Positions 1 through 8,103 of a stretch of 64,000 nt of DNA are shown in pieces; within the stretch, counting starts at the first letter, position 1; each line of letters opens with the position of its first letter. The notes beneath the pieces are model-generated. The model had not been told where the DNA came from, made no database searches, and saw only the letters and a list, made by a program, of their open reading frames with translations. A program made the position numbers and the translations under genes. Source of the stretch: Verrucomicrobia bacterium LW23 (lineage in GTDB: Bacteria > Verrucomicrobiota > Verrucomicrobiia > Methylacidiphilales > UBA1321); assembly GCA_003054695.1 (NCBI GenBank), contig QAZA01000045.1:605956-669955 (forward strand), given 5' to 3'.

Positions 1-172
1 ACTCCCCCCCCATTTGCTCAACCGCAAACGCACTTAACGTCGCCCCATTGCCATGCAAACGCTAATCGATCCCACCGAAGTCGTTGATGATGTGCAAAGT
101 ACGGACATTTCCCAACCCGCCGCTGTTTTGCCTTTAGCTCCACACGCACACACGCTACCTTCATCCCCACTT

Positions 173-1252
173 ATGGCCGCCAAAGCTGATACCAAAGAAT
201 CCAGGACTGAGACTCGCGCCGAGGGCAAGGCGCCCGCCGCCCCCGCAGTGAACAACGTCGCCCGCGACCGCAACCTCGAAGCGGCCATCCAGTCGATCGC
301 CAAAGAATACGGCGACGGCGCCATTATGCGCCTGGGCGACGACGGCGCCAAGCTGCGCGTCGAGTCGATCCCCACCGGCTGTATCAGCATCGACAACGCC
401 CTGGGTTGCGGCGGCTTTCCCAAAGGGCGCATCATCGAGATTTTCGGCCCGGAATCATCCGGCAAAACCACGCTGACCCTGACGGTGCTGGCCCGCGCAC
501 AGCAAATGGGCGGCGTCGGCGCCTTTGTGGACGTGGAGCACGCGCTTGACCCCGCCTACGCTAAACGCCTGGGCGTCAACATGAACGAGCTGCTCGTCTC
601 CCAGCCGGACAGCGGTGAAGAAGCGCTCACCATTGTGGAGATGCTCATCAAATCCAACGCCGTCGACGTCGTCGTACTCGACTCCGTCGCCGCGCTCGTC
701 ACCAAGGCGGAGCTGGAGGGTAACATGGGCGACGCCACCGTCGGCAGCCAGGCGCGCCTGATGAGCCAGGCCATGCGCAAACTTACCAGCGCCATCAGCA
801 AAGCCAAAACGGTCTGCATCTTCACCAACCAGATTCGTGAGAAAATTGGTGTGATGTTTGGCAACCCCGAGACGACGCCGGGCGGCAAAGCGCTCAAGTT
901 CTACGCGTCGGTCCGCATCGATATCCGCCGCACCGCCGCCATCAAGCAGCCGGACGGCGCTGTGCTGGGCAACCGCACCAAGGTTAAAGTGGTGAAGAAC
1001 AAGGTCGCCGCGCCCTTCCGCGAGGCCGAGTTCGACATCATGTACAACGAGGGCATCAGCAGCGAAAGCAGCCTGCTCGAGCTGGCCACCGAACACGGCG
1101 TGCTGGACAAGAAAGGCGCGTGGCTCTACTTCGAAGGCGCCCAGGTAGCCAACGGCCGCGATGCCGCCAAGGAAGAGCTCAAAAAGAATCGGGAACTCTT
1201 CAACCGCATCCTGGAAGCCACCAAAGCCAAGCTGGCCGCCCTGGGCTATTGA
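173..1252 (+). CDS. recA: RecA recombinase
   Basis: RecA is the ATP-dependent strand-exchange protein of homologous recombination and the SOS co-protease. From this start it is 359 residues, close to the usual 350. The Walker A motif GPESSGKTT is at about residues 92-100, the helicase-like core follows, and the L2-loop region containing [20 protein letters not shown] is intact. The frame is open upstream to an ATG at 53, adding 40 residues. Those codons (CTA, TTA, TTG, AGT, CCA) are unlike the GC-rich codons of the body, so I chose 173. The ATG at 53 does have the GCC-ATG context common in this window, so the longer form cannot be excluded. No SOS box was recognised upstream. A Uup-type ATPase follows after 136 bases. 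Confidence 0.97.
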   Translation: MAAKADTKESRTETRAEGKAPAAPAVNNVARDRNLEAAIQSIAKEYGDGAIMRLGDDGAKLRVESIPTGCISIDNALGCGGFPKGRIIEIFGPESSGKTTLTLTVLARAQQMGGVGAFVDVEHALDPAYAKRLGVNMNELLVSQPDSGEEALTIVEMLIKSNAVDVVVLDSVAALVTKAELEGNMGDATVGSQARLMSQAMRKLTSAISKAKTVCIFTNQIREKIGVMFGNPETTPGGKALKFYASVRIDIRRTAAIKQPDGAVLGNRTKVKVVKNKVAAPFREAEFDIMYNEGISSESSLLELATEHGVLDKKGAWLYFEGAQVANGRDAAKEELKKNRELFNRILEATKAKLAALGY

Positions 1253-1388
1253 GAGTGACGGATGGGGCGGCATCGGCTCATCTCGCACAACTCAGACTAA
1301 TCCAGACTAGACGGCGGGCGCAAGCACGGGTACTTTCGACGGTTTCGTCTCGTTACACACCGTCCCAATCCCCAAGCTTTCGCCCGCC

Positions 1389-3368
1389 ATGCCCCTCCTT
1401 CAGCTCAAAAACATCACGCTCCGCTACAGTGCCGCGCCGCTTCTGGATGGCGCGGACTTTCAGGTGGATGCGGGGGAACGCGTCTGTTTGCTCGGGCGCA
1501 ACGGCGCGGGCAAAACGTCGCTCATGCGCATCATCAGCGGGGAGGAAACGCCGAACGATGGCGAGATTATCCGGCAGCCGGGGACGATCATCACCCGGCT
1601 GACGCAGGAAATTCCCGCCGACGTGGACGCGCCTGCCGCCGCGGCCAACGGGTCGTCGCCGACCGTGCTGGACGTGGTGCGCGGCGGGCTGAGCCCCGAA
1701 CGCCATGAGGAAGAGTGGGAGTCCGACATCCGCATCGACGAGCTTCTTGCCGAGATGAAACTGCCTGCGGAGCAACGCTTTGCGGCGCTTTCCGGCGGCA
1801 TGAAGCGCCGCGTGCTGCTGGCGCGTGCGCTGGCAGGTCTGCCCGACGTTCTGCTGCTGGACGAGCCGACCAACCACCTCGATCTCGAGTCGATCCTGTG
1901 GCTGGAAAACGTGCTCCTCACCCGCAACATCACCCTCTTCTTCGTCACGCACGATCGCACCTTCCTGCGCCGCCTGGCCACCCGCATTGTGGAGCTGGAC
2001 CGCGGCCGCCTCACCAGCTGGGCGTGCGACTACGACACGTTTCTGGACCGTAAAGCCGCCGCGCTGGAGGCCGAGGAGAAGCAGTGGGCCGCCTTTGACA
2101 AGAAGCTGGCCCAGGAGGAAGCATGGCTTCGTCAGGGCATCAAGGCGCGACGCACCCGCAACGAGGGGCGCGTACGCGCGCTGATGGCCATGCGCAACGA
2201 GCGCAGCCAGCGCCGCACCCGCGAGGGCACCGCGCGCATCGAGATGCAATCTGGGCAGCTCTCCGGCCAGAAAGTCATTGAGGTTAAAGATGTTACGTTC
2301 TCTTACCCCGCAAGCGCGGAGGCCGCGGGCGCTGCTGTCGCCTCCCCCGCAGGCGCGGTGCAAAGCGGGCCGGTGATTCGCGACCTGACCACCACCATCT
2401 GGCGCGGCGATAAAGTTGGCATTATCGGGCCCAACGGCGGTGGCAAGACTACTCTGCTCAAGCTGCTGCTGGGCGAGATGCAGCCCGACGAAGGCGAGAT
2501 CAAACGCGGCACCAATCTGCAAGTTGTTTATCTGGACCAGCTTAGAGGGCAGATTGACGACAGCAAAACCGTGGCCGAGAACGTGGCGGGCGACGCCGAG
2601 ACGGTCACGTTCCAGGGTCGCGCGCGGCATATCCACAGCTATTTGCAGGACTTCCTCTTCCGCAGCGATCGCGTGCGCATGCAGGCCCGCATGCTCAGCG
2701 GCGGCGAGCGCAACCGCCTGCTTCTGGCCCGCCTGTTCCTCCAACCCGCCAACGTGCTGGTGCTGGACGAACCGACGAACGACCTGGACGCCGAGACGCT
2801 GGAGCTCCTGGAGGAACTGCTCGTCGACTTCAACGGCACTCTCCTGCTCGTTTCCCACGATCGCGCTTTCCTGGACAACGTCGTCACCAGCACGCTCGTC
2901 TTCGAGGGCGACGGCTACGTGATGGAGTACTCCGGCGGCTACGAGGACTGGCTTCGCCAGCGTGCCGTCCTCCCCCGGGCCATGCTTCCGCCCTCCCCCC
3001 AGGCGCTCAGCGCCGTGGCCGGCCTGCCCAACCTGGCGGCCGCGGAACGCATTGAGGCGGCAACGTCTCCCGCCGGCACTGCCGTTGCCGCGCCGGCCGG
3101 TGGCAAATCCGCAAAAGGGCGCAAGTTCCTCAACCGCGAGCGCCGCGAGCTGGAGGAGCTGCCCGGCACTATTGAGAAGCTTGAAGCCGAACACGTAGCC
3201 CTGGGCGCAAAGCTTTGGGATCCAGAAGTTTATCAAAAGCAGCCCGACAAGGTGCCGCAGATGAAGGCCGAACTCGAAACGCTCTCCGGCAAAATCGAAA
3301 CCGCCTATGCGCGCTGGGAGGAGCTGGAGGAGCTCCGCAAACAGTGCGATGGCGAAAGCGCGGCGTAA
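1389..3368 (+). CDS. uup: ABC-F family ATPase, Uup type
   Basis: A soluble 659-residue protein with two ABC ATPase cassettes and no membrane segment, which defines ABC-F. Cassette 1 has Walker A GRNGAGKTS (36-44), signature LSGGMKRR (134-141) and Walker B VLLLDEPTNHLD (154-165). Cassette 2 has GPNGGGKTT (347-355), LSGGERNR (436-443) and VLVLDEPTNDLD (456-467). The charged C-terminal stretch (about 590-655) looks like the coiled coil of Uup proteins, which bind DNA or ribosomes and affect transposon excision and ribosome function. An Ala-rich insert (about 307-327) interrupts the start of cassette 2. The start is ATG after CCCGCC with no Shine-Dalgarno. Uup rather than EttA or another ABC-F is inferred from the C-terminal coil. 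Confidence 0.9.
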   Translation: MPLLQLKNITLRYSAAPLLDGADFQVDAGERVCLLGRNGAGKTSLMRIISGEETPNDGEIIRQPGTIITRLTQEIPADVDAPAAAANGSSPTVLDVVRGGLSPERHEEEWESDIRIDELLAEMKLPAEQRFAALSGGMKRRVLLARALAGLPDVLLLDEPTNHLDLESILWLENVLLTRNITLFFVTHDRTFLRRLATRIVELDRGRLTSWACDYDTFLDRKAAALEAEEKQWAAFDKKLAQEEAWLRQGIKARRTRNEGRVRALMAMRNERSQRRTREGTARIEMQSGQLSGQKVIEVKDVTFSYPASAEAAGAAVASPAGAVQSGPVIRDLTTTIWRGDKVGIIGPNGGGKTTLLKLLLGEMQPDEGEIKRGTNLQVVYLDQLRGQIDDSKTVAENVAGDAETVTFQGRARHIHSYLQDFLFRSDRVRMQARMLSGGERNRLLLARLFLQPANVLVLDEPTNDLDAETLELLEELLVDFNGTLLLVSHDRAFLDNVVTSTLVFEGDGYVMEYSGGYEDWLRQRAVLPRAMLPPSPQALSAVAGLPNLAAAERIEAATSPAGTAVAAPAGGKSAKGRKFLNRERRELEELPGTIEKLEAEHVALGAKLWDPEVYQKQPDKVPQMKAELETLSGKIETAYARWEELEELRKQCDGESAA

Positions 3369-3677
3369 GCAACGTGCTCCTGCCATTCCATTCCGAGTGG
3401 CACATTTTTCCCCATTGCGGAAATTTGTGCAAGGCAGCGGCTTTGGATCGTCTGAGCCAAAGCTGAAGAGCAGAGGCGGGCAGCTTTTGCCTGAATTTTT
3501 GGCCCACGACGCCGAAAGTTAAGAGTGGTGCAGTTTGTGCTTGTGTTGAAACTACCCCACCGCTTTGATGCTCCGAACCATTGCTTCCATCCAAAGATCG
3601 CGTTGCCTGCATCATCCCATACTCTTCCCCTCGCATTTTCACTTTTTGCTTGAGAAATACCTGATTCCTCTCGAAAT
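3369..3677. other. Intergenic region between uup and shc
   Basis: About 310 bases with no plausible gene. The composition becomes pyrimidine-rich and less GC-rich toward 3600-3670, consistent with a promoter for the hopanoid genes, but no clear -35/-10 pair or terminator hairpin was found. Confidence 0.4.
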
Positions 3678-3683
3678 AGGAGG
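3678..3683 (+). promoter_or_regulatory. Ribosome binding site AGGAGG of shc
   Basis: A perfect AGGAGG lies 12 bases before a GTG at 3696 that is in frame with shc, and 48 bases before the first ATG (3732). It is one of few strong Shine-Dalgarno sequences in this window and favours the GTG start. Confidence 0.55.
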
Positions 3684-3695
3684 CCCGCTATTCGC

Positions 3696-5732
3696 GTGCC
3701 ATCCCCTTATTCCCAGAGAGAGAGCTATCCTATGAGCGCCGGCGCACAACCCAGCCCCAAGACTATTGCCGTACCGAAACAGGCCTTCCGCGTGGCCCTT
3801 GCCCCTGCGGAAGTAACTGCGCCGGAGCTGGATGCCGCTATTTCGCGCACGCACGACTACCTGCTGGGCCTGCAGAAGCCCGACGGCCACTGGGTGGGCG
3901 AACTGATTGTGGACTCCACCCTGTGCGCGGATTACATCCTGTTTATGCACTGGTGGGGCGCGGTCAACTTCACCAAACAGGCCAAGTGCGTCAAACATCT
4001 GCTGGATCGCCAGCTGGCCGACGGCGGCTGGAACATTTACGTGGGTGGGCCGAGCGAGCTGAATGCCACGGTAAAGGCCTACTTTGCCCTCAAGCTGGCC
4101 GGGTTTCATGCGGACGACACGCTGATGCGCAAGGCGCACAGCACCATCCTGCGCCTGGGGGGCATCCCGCGCACGATGACCTACACGCGCCTGCTGCTCT
4201 CGCTCTTTGGGCAGTTTCCGTGGAGGCACCTGCCGATCATCCCCAGCGAGATGATTTTGCTGCCTAACTGGTTGTACATCAACATCTACGACTTCTCCGC
4301 ATGGAGCCGCACAATGCTGATTCCGCTGGCCGTCATCAACCACTGCCGCCCCGTGCGCCACGTGCCGGCGGAGGCGCAACTGCACGAGCTGTACCCCTAC
4401 GGTACGGAGCACGACAACTTCTCCCCGCGCTGGGACAAGAAAGTGCTGACATGGCGCAACTTCTTCCTGCGCTGGGACGCCGCGCTCAAGTTCGTCGACA
4501 CCTTGCCGTGGAAGCCGTTCCGCAGCCTGGCCCTGCAGAAATGCGAGGAGTGGCTGGTGGAGCGCATCGACAGCCGCAGCGACGGCCTGGGCGCTATTTT
4601 CCCGGCCATGATGTACACGTGCATTGCGCTGAAGGCGCTGGGTTATAGCGACGACCATCCTGTTCTGCGCAAAACACTTAAGGATTTTGACGACCTGCAT
4701 GTGGACGACGTCGCCAACGACGATTTCCGCATTCAGCCCTGCTTCTCGCCCATCTGGGACACGGCCATTACCAGCGTGGTGCTGACCGAAAGCGGCATGA
4801 GCGGCGACCACCCGGCGCTGAAGAAAGCGGCGGATTACATCCTGAGCAAGGAAGTGCGCAAGACCCGCGGAGACTGGGCGATCAATAATCCGTATCCCAT
4901 CAACTCCGGCTGGGCGTTTGAGTACAACAACGAGTTTTATCCCGACGTCGACGACACCTTCAAGGTGCTGCTCGCGCTGGGCAACATCAAGACGGACGAC
5001 GAGGAGAACAAGAAGATTGTGATGGAGCGCGCCCTCAAGTGGGCCATCTCCTTCCAGTGCCAAAACGGCGGCTTTGCGGCGTTTGACAAGGACGTGACCA
5101 AGAAGTGGCTGGACGAAGTGCCCTTTGCGGACCACAACGCGATTCTCGATCCCCCCTGCTCGGATATCACCAGCCGCGGCCTGGAGGTGTTTGGCCGCAT
5201 GGGCATGAAGCGCACGGACCCCGTGGTGCAGCGGGCCATCAAGTTTATCAGGGACACGCAGCTCAGCGACGGCTCCTGGCTCGGCCGCTGGGGCATCAAC
5301 TACATTTACGGCACCTTCCTGGTACTGCGCGGCCTGCAGGCCATTGGCGAGGACATGAACCAGGACTGGATTCTGCGCGGCCGCGACTGGCTGGAAAGCT
5401 GCCAGAACGAGGACGGCGGCTGGGGCGAAAGCGCCGCCAGCTACGACGACCCGCGCCTTAAGGGCCAGGGCCCCACCACACCCAGCCAAACGGGCTGGAG
5501 CCTCATCGGCATCCTGGCGTGCGGCAACATCCACCGCCCCAGCGTGCAGCGCGGCATCCACAATCTGCTCAGCACCCAGCTGCCGGATGGCAGCTGGAAG
5601 GAAGACTACATTACCGGCACGGGCTTCCCCAAAGTCTTCTATCTCAAGTACGATATGTACCGCATTAACTGGCCTCTGCTGGCGCTCGGGGAGTACCGAC
5701 GGCAGGCCGACCAGCTCGCACTATCCCAATGA
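3696..5732 (+). CDS. shc: Squalene-hopene cyclase
   Basis: Cyclises squalene to hopene/hopanol, the committed step of hopanoid synthesis, as a monotopic membrane enzyme. The catalytic DxDD motif is PDVDDT at about residues 416-421 (GTG numbering). Several QW-type repeats are visible, including DGSWLGRWG (525-533), NEDGGWGES (571-579) and DGSWKEDY (631-638). The length (678) matches the family. An ATG at 3732 would give 666 residues; the AGGAGG at 3678 supports the GTG. The stop codon overlaps the next gene's ATG (ATGA), so the two are probably translationally coupled, and that neighbour is a hopanoid-type phosphorylase. Confidence 0.96.
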   Translation: MPSPYSQRESYPMSAGAQPSPKTIAVPKQAFRVALAPAEVTAPELDAAISRTHDYLLGLQKPDGHWVGELIVDSTLCADYILFMHWWGAVNFTKQAKCVKHLLDRQLADGGWNIYVGGPSELNATVKAYFALKLAGFHADDTLMRKAHSTILRLGGIPRTMTYTRLLLSLFGQFPWRHLPIIPSEMILLPNWLYINIYDFSAWSRTMLIPLAVINHCRPVRHVPAEAQLHELYPYGTEHDNFSPRWDKKVLTWRNFFLRWDAALKFVDTLPWKPFRSLALQKCEEWLVERIDSRSDGLGAIFPAMMYTCIALKALGYSDDHPVLRKTLKDFDDLHVDDVANDDFRIQPCFSPIWDTAITSVVLTESGMSGDHPALKKAADYILSKEVRKTRGDWAINNPYPINSGWAFEYNNEFYPDVDDTFKVLLALGNIKTDDEENKKIVMERALKWAISFQCQNGGFAAFDKDVTKKWLDEVPFADHNAILDPPCSDITSRGLEVFGRMGMKRTDPVVQRAIKFIRDTQLSDGSWLGRWGINYIYGTFLVLRGLQAIGEDMNQDWILRGRDWLESCQNEDGGWGESAASYDDPRLKGQGPTTPSQTGWSLIGILACGNIHRPSVQRGIHNLLSTQLPDGSWKEDYITGTGFPKVFYLKYDMYRINWPLLALGEYRRQADQLALSQ

Positions 5733-6436
5733 TCTGCTTTGCGTTTGCGGTACCCCACGAGGCGGAGGACTTCCTCTCAAGCATTGAGGGCAAGGAGTCC
5801 TTCACAATCGGCATTACCCGCTTTACGGTGGGTAAGCTGGGGCATCGCAACGTCGTCGTCGCGATCATCGGCATGGGCGGGCAGAATGCCCACGACAGCA
5901 TCCGGCGCGTCTTCCAGTATTTTCGCATCAAATGCGTGGTTCTGGCCGGCTACGGCGGCGCGCTGACGCCCCAGCTGAAGAAGGGGCAAGTCATTATCAG
6001 CACCAACTTTACGAACAGCGAGATTCTGAGCCACGTGCGCCTGCTCAGCGGGTTCGACTTCGCCAAAGTCTGCACGGCCGAAGAGGTCGTCGCCACGCCC
6101 GAACGCAAGGCCCAGTACCTGCAAGCCACGGATTGCCAGGTGGTAGACACGGAAAGCGTTGTGGTTGCAGAGATTATGCACGAGCGTGAGCTCCCGCTCG
6201 TCGTCGTCCGCGGCATCAGCGACGAAGCGCAGGAAATCATGCCCAACGGCGCCCTGCAAGCCGCCTGGGACCCGGCGACCAACCGCGCCACACCGTGGAA
6301 GCTGATGAAATATTTCGCCGGCCACCCGGGGGAAATCAAACCATTCCGCGAGTTCATCAACGCCCTCCCCCCCGTCCGCAAAAACATGACCGACTTTGTG
6401 CTGACGCTGACCGAGGAGCTGCCCAAGAACTGGTAG
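5729..6436 (+). CDS. hpnG: HpnG-like hopanoid nucleoside phosphorylase
   Basis: A 235-residue protein of the purine nucleoside phosphorylase / MTA-SAH nucleosidase superfamily. It has the glycine-rich N-terminal core (IIGMGGQNA), the central VLAGYGGAL segment and a C-terminal VDTESVVVAEIM plus RGISDEA, where family members place the ribose-binding Glu and the catalytic Asp. The ATGA overlap with squalene-hopene cyclase points to HpnG, which removes adenine from adenosylhopane to give phosphoribosylhopane on the way to extended hopanoids. The partner radical-SAM enzyme HpnH is not in the window. On sequence alone a general MTA/SAH nucleosidase would also fit; the operon decides the call. Confidence 0.82.
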   Translation: MICFAFAVPHEAEDFLSSIEGKESFTIGITRFTVGKLGHRNVVVAIIGMGGQNAHDSIRRVFQYFRIKCVVLAGYGGALTPQLKKGQVIISTNFTNSEILSHVRLLSGFDFAKVCTAEEVVATPERKAQYLQATDCQVVDTESVVVAEIMHERELPLVVVRGISDEAQEIMPNGALQAAWDPATNRATPWKLMKYFAGHPGEIKPFREFINALPPVRKNMTDFVLTLTEELPKNW

Positions 6437-6505
6437 CCCCACGCGTTCAGTCCACAGAGCACGACCCTCCCAACAGATCTCCACCCGATCCACCTGATCC
6501 CCGCC

Positions 6506-6652
6506 ATGAACCTGCTCACCGATATCCTCTCCAGCCGCGTCGGCAACGCCATTGTCGTAGGCCTGATCATCGCCATCATCGTCCTCCTGGCGCGCCACTA
6601 CATGACCAACAGCAAAAAGTACGACGATGACAGCGCAAACGGGAAGAAGTAG
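6506..6652 (+). CDS. Small single-pass membrane peptide (48 aa)
   Basis: An ORF of 48 codons beginning MNLLTDILSSRVGNA. It has one hydrophobic segment at about residues 14-30 (AIVVGLIIAIIVLLA) and a charged, hydrophilic tail ending DDDSANGKK. The ATG is preceded by CCCCGCC, the same start context as uup, oleC-like and lptA-like genes here. It lies 69 bases after the HpnG-like gene on the same strand, so it may belong to the hopanoid transcript. I recognise no family. The clean membrane segment with basic flank makes it more than a chance ORF. Confidence 0.5.
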   Translation: MNLLTDILSSRVGNAIVVGLIIAIIVLLARHYMTNSKKYDDDSANGKK

Positions 6653-7335
6653 CGCCTGAAGCTTCTCGATCTGCTCCGGGAACGGCGAAACCCGGATGCT
6701 CGCATAAGGAGATAGCCCGAGCAGGGTGCTCCGACAACAGCGGAGCCGCGCGTTTGCGAAAGAGCTTTGCGCGGGGCATAGTCCACCGAGAAGGCAGAGC
6801 CGCGCATTTGCAGCAGTGTTTACACGGGGCGTAGTGCTCCGAGAACGGCGGAGCCGTTCCACAACCTGGCCCCGGGGTTGCCGGCAGCATTCTGATGCGA
6901 GGATTATTCCCGGGACGGTCGGAATCGGAAACTTGACGCGAAGCGTTCTTCCGTCGATCCACTCGCACTCGCACTCGCTTTTGGCATGAGCGAGGCTCCC
7001 TCTGTGGCGCTCAACATGGCGCTGCCAGGGCGAATCCCGGGGGGGATGCTAGCCGGTGGTTCCCGCTCGCAGGCTTACTCCATCACCGCGCCTCCGACGC
7101 TTTCGGAGGAGAGACAGTTCTCCATCCATCGGGCGAGTTAACGACGCGGCCAAACGCCGTTGGTGCTGCGGAATGTCTCGCCTTGTATACATGTGCACCT
7201 TAGCGCTCTCGTGCTTTTATCGATATATTTGCATTGACGACGAGTCTGTATGCTGGCACACTCTCTCTGATCAATCGTGTGACCATTCGCCTCCCGGCGC
7301 TTTGCCAATTTCCCTTTGCTTCCTCTCCTCGCGCT
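6653..7335. other. Long intergenic region with tandem repeat
   Basis: About 680 bases without a convincing gene. It carries the imperfect tandem repeat at 6726-6860. The rest is mixed-composition sequence with A+T-richer stretches near 7180-7260 that could hold the promoter of the next gene. ORFs here lack coding character. Confidence 0.4.
6726..6860 (+). repeat. Two and a half imperfect tandem copies of a ~54-bp unit
   Basis: Copy 1 is 6726-6780 and copy 2 is 6781-6833; both run from GTGCTCCGA/GTCCACCGA through GAGCCGCGC to CGGGGC(A/G)TA. A partial third copy is 6834-6860. The third ends in the palindrome GAACGGC-GGA-GCCGTTC, which recurs at 23395-23413 and 54259-54283. Confidence 0.7.
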
Positions 7336-8031
7336 ATGTCTATCTCTCTCTCCTTGATACGGCGGCCGTTGCCGTGTGCGGTTGCTCTGGCTGCGCTGGC
7401 GTTGTTTGCCGCGTGGGCGGGGCCGGCGGTGGTTGGCACGGCGCATGCCTTTCGCGTGGTTAAAGACGTAAACAGCGGCAAACCGTGGCAGCAGGAGGTT
7501 GTCATCTTTGAGAAAGGCAAGCCGCACGACCACCTGGAGCTGGTGGACGCCAACGAAAGCGCCCAGTTCTCCTACGCGGAGGATGGCGCCCTGGTCATCC
7601 GCATTACGGGCAGCAAGGCGATCAAGCCGACCATCCGCTGGAAACCCGGCGGCCCCGGTAATTTGCCGGAAAGCTTTGACGCCAAAGCGTTTACCGCCGT
7701 CGTCATTACCGGCAAGCTTACCGGCGCCGCCAAGGTGACCCATCCCAACGGCAAAGTAATGGACAACCGGCCGGACAACCTCTGGTTCGGCCCCTCGCTC
7801 GTCAACCACAAGGGAGAGCGCGTCGGTTACTCTAACCTGGCGGATGCCACCGAGGACGAGAAGACGCCGACGGAGACGACGACCATGGTGCTGCCCACCA
7901 TGCTCTTTCATGCCCTCTCCACCAACGATGCGAGCGCCATCAAGGGCATCCTCTGGCCCTGGGACGCAACCCGCGCGAATACCAGCCGGGACTTCACGCT
8001 GGTTATCGACAAGATCGCCTTCGTCAAATAG
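7336..8031 (+). CDS. Secreted protein of unknown function
   Basis: From this ATG the protein is 231 residues and begins with a textbook signal peptide: a basic start (LIRRPLP), a hydrophobic core (AVALAALALFAAWAG) and a likely cleavage near GTAHA. An upstream TTG at 7234 keeps the frame open but would bury the signal peptide. The mature part is mostly beta-like, with no catalytic motif I recognise. A role as a sugar- or glycan-binding periplasmic protein is only a guess from the next gene, a heparinase II/III-like lyase 72 bases downstream on the same strand. Confidence 0.75.
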   Translation: MSISLSLIRRPLPCAVALAALALFAAWAGPAVVGTAHAFRVVKDVNSGKPWQQEVVIFEKGKPHDHLELVDANESAQFSYAEDGALVIRITGSKAIKPTIRWKPGGPGNLPESFDAKAFTAVVITGKLTGAAKVTHPNGKVMDNRPDNLWFGPSLVNHKGERVGYSNLADATEDEKTPTETTTMVLPTMLFHALSTNDASAIKGILWPWDATRANTSRDFTLVIDKIAFVK

Positions 8032-8103
8032 CCCGCCCCTGCCGTCGAGCCGCGCTCTCGCGGCGCTCCTGCCTGCTCCCTCCCTTTCATCCGCCTTACT
8101 GCC

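Noticed and set aside
53..172. RecA N-terminal extension of 40 residues
   Set aside because: Its codons are unlike the body of recA and the 173 start gives normal length. It was kept as an alternative only because of the GCC-ATG context.
1353..3386. Long minus-strand open frame (677 codons) opposite uup
   Set aside because: It is the antisense of a conserved ABC-F gene. High GC suppresses stop codons in that frame, and the translation has no domain.
3639..5561. Minus-strand open frame (640 codons) opposite squalene-hopene cyclase
   Set aside because: Shadow of shc; rich in Ala/Val/His/Arg as expected from antisense translation.
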